A stretch of 64,000 nt of DNA, from positions 4,500,527 to 4,564,526 of the forward strand of contig FP929140.1 in assembly GCA_000198515.1 (NCBI GenBank). The letters are read 5' to 3'. Numbering within the stretch: the stretch's first letter is position 1; each line of letters opens with the position of its first letter. Source of the DNA: a gamma proteobacterium HdN1. Lineage in GTDB: Bacteria; Pseudomonadota; Gammaproteobacteria; Pseudomonadales; Ketobacteraceae. A model generated the notes under the pieces. The model had not been told where the DNA came from, made no database searches, and saw only the letters and a list, made by a program, of their open reading frames with translations. The translations under genes were made by a program, and so were the position numbers. Of the stretch, positions 24,071 through 33,111 are shown in pieces.

Positions 24071-25400
24071 AATACCGGCCCATCCAGCCGCGCCATTCTT
24101 GATGCGTTGGCTGCATTCGTGGCGCTGCATCTACAATGCTTGGGGCGCGCAACATCGGAAACTGCTGGCTCACAAAACGCAGAGTTTGCACTGCGGGGCT
24201 TGCCATTAATAATTTCATCAACGGAAATTGCCAAGTAAGGCGATCTACCATATCGTTCGCCTCATAGGGAATATCACCACGGCCATTGCCATCCCGATCC
24301 CAACCGGAATAATTGCTCCAGTAGTTCCCAGTTTTTTCGCCCCAGGCAATATCCTTGGATGCAACATAGCGCACCTGATCTCGGTTGCTAATAAAATCGT
24401 TGCCTTCCACTTCGTTCTTGATCGACCCGGCCCACAGATGTACGCCCATACGATTATCAACAATCAAATTGTCGCGCAGAATGTTGTCTTCGGCATCGTA
24501 AATAAAAAACCCACGGTGATTTCCAGCAACGATGTTGCCGGTCACCTCCGCATTTTGAATCGTTCTCAACATGATGCCGTGATCTGAATTGCCCCAAGCA
24601 CGGTTGTTTCTCACCGTTTGAAAACGCACTTCCATCAACGCGAGACCGCCGCGATTATAGTAGCTATCGTTGTCTTCCCAGAGGTTATGCCAGGAATTCA
24701 TGTAGTGCGTTCCATAACGGCTATGGTGCAGTTTATTGCCAACAAAGCGCGCCCGATGCGAGACATCCACATAAATCGCATCACGCACAAAGCTTATATC
24801 GTTATGCTCGATAATGGCACCGGTGGTGTTATAAAGCTGTATGCCATTGCCGCGCATCGCAGAACGATAATTGCGTTTTCCGGTAATTCGATTATGCGTT
24901 ACGGTTGCGTCGTTTGCCTTTTCGATCCAAAGGCCAAACAAGTTATAGGTCAGGTCGCAGTAGCGCACCACACCACGGTGTGCGCTAGGCATAAAATAAA
25001 TGCCCGCGTTTTGCTTCAAAAGACTATCGCCGGAATCCCGAATGATCAGCTTTTCAATCACCACATCCGCCACATCCACGCGAATCGTATGATCCCGCTG
25101 ACCACCCGAAATCGTGGGGCGACGGCCATTGCTGGTAAGCGTTATTGGCTTATCAATGATTAAGTTTTCAGGATACAGGCCGTAAGCAATCACGATTCGA
25201 TCGCCAGCCACTGCACGATCAATGGCTGGCTGGATTTTCTGGCCCGCCGCCACCGCGATATCCGCTGCGTTGGTTGCCGTTGCGCAGAAAATCAGGCTCA
25301 GGCTGCAAATGAGTCGCAAAAATATGCGCTTGCTCGTATAAAAAAGGCGCCAGCGGGCGCAAACCTCGCTGGCGATATTAACGGATAGAACGCTAATCAA
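24054..25400 (-). CDS. nosD: NosD periplasmic beta-helix protein
   Basis: Periplasmic component of the CuZ assembly system, 448 residues. After a signal region (LRLICSLSLIFCATATNAAD, near residue 45) comes a right-handed parallel beta-helix of carbohydrate-binding/PbH1 repeats, such as GIYFMPSAHRGVVRYCDLTY, YNLFGLWIEKANDATVTHNR, NSDHGIMLRTIQNAEVTGN and NRMGVHLWAGSIKNEVEGN. The C-terminal YWSNYSGWDRDGNGRGDIPY is a typical NosD end. The start at 25400 overlaps the nosR stop (ATGA). It begins about 30 residues before the signal core, so a later start is possible. Confidence 0.93.
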   Translation of the reverse strand: MISVLSVNIASEVCARWRLFYTSKRIFLRLICSLSLIFCATATNAADIAVAAGQKIQPAIDRAVAGDRIVIAYGLYPENLIIDKPITLTSNGRRPTISGGQRDHTIRVDVADVVIEKLIIRDSGDSLLKQNAGIYFMPSAHRGVVRYCDLTYNLFGLWIEKANDATVTHNRITGKRNYRSAMRGNGIQLYNTTGAIIEHNDISFVRDAIYVDVSHRARFVGNKLHHSRYGTHYMNSWHNLWEDNDSYYNRGGLALMEVRFQTVRNNRAWGNSDHGIMLRTIQNAEVTGNIVAGNHRGFFIYDAEDNILRDNLIVDNRMGVHLWAGSIKNEVEGNDFISNRDQVRYVASKDIAWGEKTGNYWSNYSGWDRDGNGRGDIPYEANDMVDRLTWQFPLMKLLMASPAVQTLRFVSQQFPMLRAPSIVDAAPRMQPTHQEWRGWMGRYFENRL

Positions 25401-28165
25401 CTAATCCCCCATTCAATGATTCCCATGTATTTAAGCACCAAGAACACCGTAGCACCGGCCAACAGGTTTTTGAAGCCTACATAGCTGATCATATCCATCG
25501 TAGTCGCCTTGCGGTAGTGATGCTGCCACCACGGGCCTTCTTTCACATAAGGCTTGGAACCCATACGAATAATCACCTCAAACAAACACCACGCACTCCA
25601 GCCGCCGATCATCATACCGGCCTGCACATTGCCCGCTAGCGCAAGCCCGCCGCCAAATACAATGGCAGGAACCAGCGCCATCAACAGGCCGCCCAAAAAG
25701 CGGCTACGGTCAAAGCTGCGCCAAGGCCAGACGTGGTCGATAAACTCAGCCCACAGCATCGCAATCGCACTTCCACCCAAGGGGTAAGGCGGATGCGCTG
25801 GTGGGCTTGGCATTCTTGGGTCACGCGCTTCCACCATTGGAATGCGCGCACGCTTGGGCTTTAAGACCACACCCGCAGGGATTTGATTGGCAGGCACCGG
25901 CTCAAAATAACCATCTACGTTAATGGCCGTCATCGGCAGCCCTGCTTTAGTACGCACTTTGCGTTCGGAAGCAAGCGGCGGGCAAGCTTCATCATCGGTG
26001 TACAGCACCAAGCAATCTAGGCACAACAAGCACTCACGCGGATCAATCCGGCCAATGTCGTCAATTGCCAGCGAACCGCAGCCTTTACCGCACGCCTTGC
26101 AGGTATTGCATTCCTCTTTACGCGGCAACCCAAACCAGCGGAAAGTAGAGGGAATTGCTAACGACGCGCCCAAGGGGCACAGATATTTGCAGAAAGGCCG
26201 TTCAATAAACAGAGACAGCCCCAATAACGCAGCAGCATAAGCCGCATAAGGGCCACCTCGCTCCAATATCCCGATCAAAAATGTGGTCTTGAACGGCTCA
26301 ATCTCGGCAAGCTGTTCGGCGAGCTCCATCGAAAACAGCGATACCCCCAACAGCCCGAAGAATATGCCGTATTTGACCCATTTCAGGCGATCATGCCATT
26401 TCACCGACAACTTGGTCTGAAAACGTTTCAGCCCCGTTAGCCGCGCAAGCTTATACAGCAACTCCGAAGCCGATCCGAACGGACACAGCCAGCCGCAAAA
26501 CAGCCCTCGCCCCCACAAGAACACCGTGGCGATGATAAAAATCCAGAAAATAAAGATAAATGGGTCGGACAAGAACAAGTCCCACGTCCACTGAAACAGA
26601 AGCGAGTGGAACCAGGTGAGCACTTGCGTAATGGACGGCTGCGCCATCAAAAAGCCGCCCACAAAGAAAATACTGATCACCCAGCCGGTATACTTGAACG
26701 CATTGACGGGATAATGCTTCTTATGCGTGGATGCGCGGGTTAAACGGTGCCGCTGACTATAAACAACACCAATCACCAGCAAAAACGCCGTGAACAAACC
26801 AATTTCCAGCGCCCGACTGCGCCAAATTTTTTCCCAGCGCGCCATTTCGCGCTCGATCTTGGGATGGCCACCTGCCATGTATTCCGCCGGCAACCAGTAG
26901 TTCGCCATAAAATTGCGGAACGTACGCGCGCCGGTTTCGCGATCGACCTTGTTCCCCATGAACACAAAGTTCCACGGATACGCCGCCGAAAACGCGGGGG
27001 ATCGAATGATAAAAATCCCCGACTCGTTATAGTGCGGCGCACCCTCGGCGTGAATCCCATATAAATTCAAGGAATCTTTATCGCGAAACGTGAACATGTC
27101 GTGGCCTTGACGCACCTGAATGCGATCAAACAAACCACCACGCACAAAACCCGAGCCCTTAAACGACTCCTTCCCCGCCGTCCGAACCACAAACAGAGCA
27201 TGTTCGCCAGGCTTGAGCTGTTTCATCAGGTGATCGTAGCTCATATCGCCCAGAATCGCGCGCCCTACATCCGGCGCGTTAAGATAGCCAAACCAAAGTT
27301 CAATAAAGGTGTCGCGGCCATTCGGCAAACCGACTTCACGGTTCGTTACCTGAAGGCGCTGGACGCTGCCCTCTTTGACTAACGTCGCCCAATCCAACGT
27401 TTTGCTTAGCGTTAGCAACTCGGCTTGCGCGCGATCATCCGGCTGAATAATTCCCGCCTGCCGCGCAACCGCCATGCCCGACGTCGTAAGCACCTGATTT
27501 TCTGCAATTACGGTAACCGTAGCGCCGCTAATACCATCTATCGTAGTAGCACCGGAACTGCTATTACCAATCTCGATTTCATCGCCTACAAACTTGCCCG
27601 TGTATTGATCCAAAAATTGGGTAAGTGCGGATTCTGGAATTCCCAACAGCAAGATCGGCTCCGAGTGCTTCAGCACTTTGGCGCCAGTGAAATTGCCTTT
27701 CGTATCCATACCAATCAGCGTAATCACCGGTTTACCAGAATACGCAGGCGTATCGGTAATGTCGGTGGAGAGCATCACGTAGCCTTTCAGTACCGCATTG
27801 GCACCTTCACCGTCCCAGCCCTCGACATAAGGCGGCTGCCCCTTACGAACAGTAAAACGCGTAGCGCCGGGAAGCACCTCTTGACAAGAAGTATAACGAC
27901 ACATATCAGGGTCGCTAAACAATTCAGGCGCAAGCTTTGCTTCATACGCTCCTGCGTAGGCAAAGTTTGACAAAAAAAACATCGAAAGCACGAGCGCCAC
28001 AAGCCACGCAGCCGCGATGTTCATCGGTGAGAAACGAACCTGCCGCACGAAAGCCGCTGGAAGTCGAGCCCCTGAATGATAATCACGATCGCGGGATTGC
28101 TGGATGGAATAATCTACTTGGGCGAATGCATCGACGTGCAAGTGTTGCAGAGTCTGAACACTCAT
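25397..28165 (-). CDS. nosR: NosR, membrane flavoprotein for N2O reductase
   Basis: Polytopic flavo-iron-sulfur protein of 922 residues needed for nos expression and for electron supply to NosZ. The periplasmic part binds FMN covalently at the threonine of DGISGAT. The membrane part has two CxxxCP motifs (GLFCGWLCPFG and PFCKYLCPLG) of the NapH/NosR type. The C-terminal CNTCKACGKGCGS and CLLCLDCLVLY hold two 4Fe-4S centres. ATG 28165 is chosen because GAGGGGG lies nine bases upstream, which leaves about 47 residues ahead of the signal peptide; ATG 28024 would start at the signal itself but lacks a good site. A hairpin separates it from nosZ. Confidence 0.94.
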   Translation of the reverse strand: MSVQTLQHLHVDAFAQVDYSIQQSRDRDYHSGARLPAAFVRQVRFSPMNIAAAWLVALVLSMFFLSNFAYAGAYEAKLAPELFSDPDMCRYTSCQEVLPGATRFTVRKGQPPYVEGWDGEGANAVLKGYVMLSTDITDTPAYSGKPVITLIGMDTKGNFTGAKVLKHSEPILLLGIPESALTQFLDQYTGKFVGDEIEIGNSSSGATTIDGISGATVTVIAENQVLTTSGMAVARQAGIIQPDDRAQAELLTLSKTLDWATLVKEGSVQRLQVTNREVGLPNGRDTFIELWFGYLNAPDVGRAILGDMSYDHLMKQLKPGEHALFVVRTAGKESFKGSGFVRGGLFDRIQVRQGHDMFTFRDKDSLNLYGIHAEGAPHYNESGIFIIRSPAFSAAYPWNFVFMGNKVDRETGARTFRNFMANYWLPAEYMAGGHPKIEREMARWEKIWRSRALEIGLFTAFLLVIGVVYSQRHRLTRASTHKKHYPVNAFKYTGWVISIFFVGGFLMAQPSITQVLTWFHSLLFQWTWDLFLSDPFIFIFWIFIIATVFLWGRGLFCGWLCPFGSASELLYKLARLTGLKRFQTKLSVKWHDRLKWVKYGIFFGLLGVSLFSMELAEQLAEIEPFKTTFLIGILERGGPYAAYAAALLGLSLFIERPFCKYLCPLGASLAIPSTFRWFGLPRKEECNTCKACGKGCGSLAIDDIGRIDPRECLLCLDCLVLYTDDEACPPLASERKVRTKAGLPMTAINVDGYFEPVPANQIPAGVVLKPKRARIPMVEARDPRMPSPPAHPPYPLGGSAIAMLWAEFIDHVWPWRSFDRSRFLGGLLMALVPAIVFGGGLALAGNVQAGMMIGGWSAWCLFEVIIRMGSKPYVKEGPWWQHHYRKATTMDMISYVGFKNLLAGATVFLVLKYMGIIEWGIS

Positions 28166-28253
28166 GACGCCACCCCCTCTATTTAGAAGCCGAGACGAAC
28201 GCTTCGGCATGGTTACAACAATGGCCGGTACCAAGAAGGGCCGTTACTACAAA

Positions 28254-28280
28254 AGGCTGCTACGCAATACGCAGCAGCCT
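28254..28280 (-). terminator. Intrinsic terminator/attenuator between nosZ and nosR
   Basis: On the - strand AGGCTGCT pairs with AGCAGCCT around a GCGTATTGCGT loop and is followed by TTTTG. It lies 59 bases after the nosZ stop and would end most nosZ transcripts, leaving nosR-D-F-Y-L to read-through or to a promoter in the 28166-28253 gap. Confidence 0.7.
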
Positions 28281-28338
28281 AGAGAAAATCAAGCCAGCAC
28301 CACATTGAAAGGTGGCAACTGGCCCTGTATCACCGGAA

Positions 28339-30303
28339 TCAAGCCGGTTCAACAATCATCCGCAAACGCATTTCAAGGTGCAATGCGTGGCAGAAGTGAG
28401 TGCAGTACGCCCAGTACACGCCAGGCTTATCTGCCACAAACGTAACCGACTTGGTTTCCTGCGGGTTCACAATAAAGTTGATGTTATAGCGGTGAATCGC
28501 AAAGCCGTGGGTCAAGTCTTCGATGGTGTCGATGTTGGTGAGGATAATCGTCACCTCGTCGCCCTGCTTGACGCGGAATTCCGTCATACTAAAGGTCGGC
28601 GCTTGCGACGCCAGACGCACGGTGACTTTTTTGCCATCCCGCGTAATGCCCGAATCGCCAAAGCTCTTCACGGCCAGCGGGAACTCATCCATATTGTAGG
28701 TTTGACGAGTGCTGATGATTTCACGACGCATAATCACAAAATCATGAGGCTCAGGGCGCACAGGGTGCTCCGAAACCAAGCGCATCTTCTCACCAGAAAT
28801 ATCCACAATCTGCTCGTTCTCCGCATGCAGCGGGCCTACCGGCAAATAGCGGTCTTTCGAGAACTTGCAGCCCACCGCTAGCCACTGGCCGTCGGCCTTC
28901 ATGGTTTCAGAATGAGTCGCGTTGATATGGCCGGGCTGGTAGTGAACGTCTAGGCGATCTACCACGTATTTTGCAGTGTTATCACCACCGTGGAAGCGAA
29001 TCGCAGCGTCTACGTTCCATTTCACGATCTGGCTGTCCAAGAACAGCGTAGTATAGGCGTTACCGCGACCATCGAACGCCGTATGTAGGGGCCCAAGTCC
29101 GATTTCAACTTCGGCAACAATGGCATCGTCGATATTCGGCAGGCTGCCATCGAACCACGCGAGTACTTTATCCAGCTGAATTACGGTAGCGGTAGGCGAG
29201 AGTTTGCCTGCGCAGATAAAGTACTTTCCATCGGGACTCGCGTTCACACCGTGCGGGTTTTTCGGCACGGAAACGTAGGCCGTAAGTGCCGTTTTGGGAT
29301 CGGTGTTCGATGCGCGAGTACCGTCTACCACCGGCACTTTTGAATCGCCAATAGTGGTGAACTTACCCGCTTTTACTGCTTCTTCGATACGCGCAATGTT
29401 AAAGAAAATACACGCATCACGTTCTGCCGACATCATCTCGGCAAAAACCGCACCATTTTCAACGTTGTACTGGTTAGAGGCAGCAAGCTTGCCATCAAAC
29501 GAGGTTGCAACGAGGTCGCAGTTACCGTCGATCAGGGCCTGCCAGCGCACTTCCATCGACTCGATATCTAAGCAGCTGAACAACACTCGATAAGCAGCAA
29601 CGTCATCCAGACCGTGGCCATCATTCGGCATCGGCTGATGGAATTCGCCACCGGCAAATAGGCGCGTGCTGTAATTTATGTCTGGATTTACTGCATCGCG
29701 CTTGTCAGGAAAAATCCCGTGAAAACCCTGCACGTTCGGCAGTTCGGTGATTTTGTCACAGATAAAGTAATCCAAGCGGATGCGCGCAACCCGCGAGTTG
29801 ATTTTATCGTTGATAAACGCATAACGGCCATCGTAGTTGCCGTCTTTATAGGTTGCATGAACGTGGTGGGTATCCGCAACCGTATATTTCAGCGTGCCAT
29901 CAGCCTTGGTGCCCATGACTTCTTTGGATTCATTGGTAATCCCCCAGCCCACCAGCACGTCTGGCACAAAGCAGGGAATCCGGTGCAGTTCACGGCCTGA
30001 AGGGAAGCCCAGAATCCGCATATCCCCCGTATGGCCACCGCTCCACAGGCCGTAATAGGTATCCAGCTCACCCGGATGTGGGTGCAGCATTTCTTCTTTC
30101 GCGGCAGCGGCAGCAGAGGTAGCAGATACCGGTGCAGCAGCACCCGCTGTCGCACCTGCAGCAGGCTCTTCTTTTTTACAGCCGGCCAAACCAAGCGTAA
30201 CCCCGGCGGCACCGGCCGCCCCTGCAAGGGCAACGGTCTGGTTCAAAAATTGGCGACGGCTGCTGTTGACGGGTTCCTGATCGGAAGTTGGGTCATGACT
30301 CAT
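28339..30303 (-). CDS. nosZ: Nitrous oxide reductase NosZ (Tat type, clade I-like)
   Basis: Copper enzyme of 654 residues that reduces N2O to N2 in the periplasm. A twin-arginine motif (SSRRQFL, residues 14-20) starts the signal. The seven-bladed propeller holds the CuZ histidines, for example in ADTHHVHATY, FHGIFP, DVHYQPGHINATHSE and AEPHD-like EPHDFVIMRR. The C-terminal CuA domain has C634-x3-C638-x3-H642-x2-M645 within YCTHFCHALHLEM. The domain set matches Tat-dependent clade I enzymes. An LAGC lipobox (Cys42) follows the Tat motif, so the protein may be lipid-anchored. It is the first gene of the cluster, upstream of nosR. Confidence 0.96.
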   Translation of the reverse strand: MSHDPTSDQEPVNSSRRQFLNQTVALAGAAGAAGVTLGLAGCKKEEPAAGATAGAAAPVSATSAAAAAKEEMLHPHPGELDTYYGLWSGGHTGDMRILGFPSGRELHRIPCFVPDVLVGWGITNESKEVMGTKADGTLKYTVADTHHVHATYKDGNYDGRYAFINDKINSRVARIRLDYFICDKITELPNVQGFHGIFPDKRDAVNPDINYSTRLFAGGEFHQPMPNDGHGLDDVAAYRVLFSCLDIESMEVRWQALIDGNCDLVATSFDGKLAASNQYNVENGAVFAEMMSAERDACIFFNIARIEEAVKAGKFTTIGDSKVPVVDGTRASNTDPKTALTAYVSVPKNPHGVNASPDGKYFICAGKLSPTATVIQLDKVLAWFDGSLPNIDDAIVAEVEIGLGPLHTAFDGRGNAYTTLFLDSQIVKWNVDAAIRFHGGDNTAKYVVDRLDVHYQPGHINATHSETMKADGQWLAVGCKFSKDRYLPVGPLHAENEQIVDISGEKMRLVSEHPVRPEPHDFVIMRREIISTRQTYNMDEFPLAVKSFGDSGITRDGKKVTVRLASQAPTFSMTEFRVKQGDEVTIILTNIDTIEDLTHGFAIHRYNINFIVNPQETKSVTFVADKPGVYWAYCTHFCHALHLEMRLRMIVEPA

Positions 30304-30680
30304 ATTTAAGGCTCCATGGAGTTAATTTTTTACAGCACAGATACCAAAGCGCACCTGCGACGCGCGGGCGGCCGGAAATATACACAAGAATAGGGGGTGG
30401 GGCGACGCACCACGTCAGACACTCGATGCTTTTGTACCACTATCTCACCATCTCTTGACCTAGGGCAGTTTACGTAAGCATAAACCTGACAGCGTATACG
30501 GCTTTTTCAGTATTGCAAGCTTGCTTAGTTCACCATAAGCGACCGATCAAAAAGGGTTAGAACCCACTCTGCGCTGTTTTCGGCGTGTTTTCGCATTTGC
30601 TATGATCGGCAACGTGACTCCCCATTCAACCTCGAAAAACCATTTTTATTATTGGAAAATCCGTCTCTGGAGTTTGCGCC
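30304..30680. other. Divergent promoter region of nosZ and the dehydrogenase
   Basis: No gene seen in this 377-base gap. It must carry the nosZ promoter and the dehydrogenase promoter. A TTGAC-type half-site (TTGACCTAGGGCAG, about 30456-30469) recalls FNR/NNR boxes, but its second half is poor. A TTTGCTATGATCGGC near 30597 could be a -10 region for the + strand gene. Nothing decisive. Confidence 0.4.
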
Positions 30681-31847
30681 ATGACCGACGAACTGCACTT
30701 TCGCATCCCCCTGATCTCCCCCTACCTAACCCGCGCCAACGAACATATCCGCTGGAACCTCAAACGCGCGCTCAACGCAGACAAAGCCCTGCGCGACCGA
30801 GTGCAAGGCAAAGTCGTGCTAATTACCGGCGCAAGCTCTGGAATCGGCGCAAGAGTTGCGGGAGAGCTTACCGATGCCGGCGCCACGGTACTGCTGGTTG
30901 CGCGCAGCCAAGACAAACTGGAAGCCCTCGCCACCACACTCTGCGAACGTGGCGGCAAAGCGTATGCCCTACCCGGCAATATTGCCAATATGGAAGACTG
31001 CGACCGCGTTTGCGAACAGGCACTTCACGATCACGGTCGAGTAGACATCCTGATTAACAACGCAGGGCGCTCCATTCGCCGCTCGATTAAATTTTCGTTT
31101 GAACGCTTTCATGATTTTGAGCGCACCATGCAGCTCAACTATTTCGGCGCAATTCGCATGGCGATGAACCTATTGCCTTCCATGCTCGAGCGCAATGAAG
31201 GCCACATCATCAACGTATCCACAGTAGGCGTGCAGGCAAACCCAGCGCGATTTTCTGCCTATCTCGGCTCAAAATGGGCGCTTGAAGGCTGGACGTGGGC
31301 GGCTGCCAACGAATTTGCACACACCGGCGTGCGCTTTTCAACCCTCAACTACCCGCTGGTGCGCACCCCCATGATTGCACCCACGCGGATTTACGATTAC
31401 ACGCCGGCAATGTCTCCACAAAAAGCAGTGGAATGGATGCTGGACATCGTAACCACACAAAATAAAAGAAAAGTAACACCCACCGGTTTATTTGCATTGA
31501 GCATGTACTATCTATTGCCCAAAACTGCGGAATCCGTAGTCAATTTGGGCTATCAAACCGTTTACGAACAGCCGCCGGAAAACTATCAATCACACCACAC
31601 CAAAAGCCAAAATTCCGAAGAAAATCAAGAAGAGCCAAGTGAGCCAGCGGCCGCCAATTACGCCCCGCACCCGCAGACATCCACCCACAAAAAAACAGGC
31701 CGAACCGGCAGAAATAGCCTGCAAAAGCCTACGAACAACATCACCCTATTCCGCAAGCACAGCCAAAAAAAGGCCGCCCCCAACAGGGAAAATCCCAATA
31801 GGAAGCACGAACATTTTCCGGTCAAATGGTCTCTGAACCAGCGCTGA
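30681..31847 (+). CDS. Short-chain dehydrogenase/reductase
   Basis: NAD(P)-dependent oxidoreductase of 388 residues. After a 40-residue N-terminal extension come the cofactor motif TGASSGIG (residues 49-56), the NNAG strand in ILINNAGRSI, and the catalytic Ser-Tyr-Lys set in NVSTVGVQANPARFSAYLGSK. The pattern is close to SDRs that occur with acyl-CoA reductases and lipid genes. After about residue 300 the protein turns into a polar, low-complexity tail (Asn/Gln/Lys/Pro-rich), absent from typical family members, which might result from a frame change near the 3' end. It is divergent from nosZ and likely not part of N2O metabolism. Confidence 0.85.
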   Translation: MTDELHFRIPLISPYLTRANEHIRWNLKRALNADKALRDRVQGKVVLITGASSGIGARVAGELTDAGATVLLVARSQDKLEALATTLCERGGKAYALPGNIANMEDCDRVCEQALHDHGRVDILINNAGRSIRRSIKFSFERFHDFERTMQLNYFGAIRMAMNLLPSMLERNEGHIINVSTVGVQANPARFSAYLGSKWALEGWTWAAANEFAHTGVRFSTLNYPLVRTPMIAPTRIYDYTPAMSPQKAVEWMLDIVTTQNKRKVTPTGLFALSMYYLLPKTAESVVNLGYQTVYEQPPENYQSHHTKSQNSEENQEEPSEPAAANYAPHPQTSTHKKTGRTGRNSLQKPTNNITLFRKHSQKKAAPNRENPNRKHEHFPVKWSLNQR

Positions 31848-31909
31848 CAATCGTCGGCGCTTTTTATCCACCCGGTACACCCGGCAATAAAGATCAGGGA
31901 CTTGATAAC

Positions 31910-33004
31910 ATGAGTAGCATTAGCGCCAAATTCGGGCCTTCCGAAGCCCAAAGCAACGAACAATTCCGCGCCGCCGCCAGCGACGCACTCAATAAAACCG
32001 AATGCTGCAGCAAGGAAGCGCTCAAAGCAGCGCTGGAAAACACCCCGCTCCACACCCTCTCCAAACAAGAACGCACCGCACTTCTCACTGCACTACGCCA
32101 AGCCGCCAGCGACGGCGGAGTCAATCAAGAAGAAGTAGAAACGCTTATCCAGATGCTTAAATCGTTCACGAGCAACGATGCCGGCTATAAGCAGTCACAA
32201 AACGCTCTTGAGCGATATTCCGATGGCGGTCGTCGTTTCAACAAAGACATGGACAAAACCCTCAACCAAGTCGGCGGCGAGAACGCCGATCTGGTGAAGG
32301 CCGCACTTAAAACCGTAAACGCCCACTACCTTACCCACGCAGAGCGCTCTACCATACTCACCACCCTAAAAGGCTTTATCCAAGACGGTGATTTGAGCGC
32401 ATCGGAAGCAAAATCTCTGATTAAAATGCTCCAAGATTTCGACGACACCGGCAAGGCACTGCCCCCCGGCCAATTTCCGATCCAAGGCGTCTGCCCCGAA
32501 AAATTGCCCGGCAACCCCATTTGCAACGACATCATCGCAAAACTAGGCTGCGACCATACGCCGCGGGAATGCAATATCGGCTGCCACCCTCCTCGCAATG
32601 ACTACCATGATCACAATCCCAGCCGCGACCCGGGCTTGAATCAGATCGGTATGCCAGTGATTCGCCGCAATTGCCTTCACACTACGGACATGAGGCCCGA
32701 AGACACGATTAACAGCGCAATCAAGTCCGAAATTTATGGTTATCTAAAGAACTGCCCGCCTAGTGCCGGTCGTGATGCTCTAATAGACGGCTTTTCCAAA
32801 ACGCACACAAGAGATATGAGCACGGAGCAGTGGAAAGATTTCAAAATGATGGTGATGGTGGGCTCCGCTGATGGCAATATCGGCTGCCAAGAAGCGCGCT
32901 CGATCTACGAAGAATTGCTCAAAGCTCCCGGCAACCGCGACTCCAGCGTGCCGCCCCCCCCCCGTACCGAATCAGCCTCCCTCACAACCCTGGCACGCCC
33001 GTAA
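31910..33004 (+). CDS. EF-hand-like N-terminal part of a DUF1521 protein (frame ends after poly-C)
   Basis: 364 codons from ATG 31910, with AGGGA at 31896-31900. Residues 41-86 and 131-176 are two homologous helical repeats (LSKQERTALLTALRQAASDG, LTHAERSTILTTLKGFIQDG) each containing an EF-hand-like loop: ASDGGVNQEEV and QDGDLSASEA. A third, SADGNIGCQEARSIY, lies near residue 345. The middle is Cys/His-rich (CDHTPRECNIGCHPPRNDYH). The frame passes a run of ten C (32954-32963) and then stops at 33002-33004 after unrelated residues. One inserted C, or a -1 slip, would join it to the DUF1521 region. The function is unknown; calcium binding is inferred. Confidence 0.75.
   Translation: MSSISAKFGPSEAQSNEQFRAAASDALNKTECCSKEALKAALENTPLHTLSKQERTALLTALRQAASDGGVNQEEVETLIQMLKSFTSNDAGYKQSQNALERYSDGGRRFNKDMDKTLNQVGGENADLVKAALKTVNAHYLTHAERSTILTTLKGFIQDGDLSASEAKSLIKMLQDFDDTGKALPPGQFPIQGVCPEKLPGNPICNDIIAKLGCDHTPRECNIGCHPPRNDYHDHNPSRDPGLNQIGMPVIRRNCLHTTDMRPEDTINSAIKSEIYGYLKNCPPSAGRDALIDGFSKTHTRDMSTEQWKDFKMMVMVGSADGNIGCQEARSIYEELLKAPGNRDSSVPPPPRTESASLTTLARP
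32954..32963 (+). repeat. Homopolymeric C10 tract inside a coding region
   Basis: Ten C in a proline-rich linker. It separates the frame of the EF-hand-like part from the frame of the DUF1521 part. Downstream, the second frame is continuous from here through a PxxP linker (SPSNPSDPTAPAAPA) into the domain. A tract of this kind is a typical site of slipped-strand variation or of sequencing error. Confidence 0.85.
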
Positions 33005-33111
33005 GCCCAAGCAATCCAAGCGACCCCACCGCTCCAGCGGCACCCGCTCAGCAGTGGACCATCAACCAAGTTGGCAACGGAAAAGCCCAGATCGACCTTG
33101 GCAACTACACC

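Noticed and set aside
30450-30475. FNR/NNR box upstream of nosZ
   Set aside because: TTGAC is a good half-site, but the other half (GGCAG) does not match, so it is not listed as a site.
32326-32598. Open frame antisense to the EF-hand-like gene
   Set aside because: It is a shadow of a clearly coding region with internal protein repeats on the + strand.
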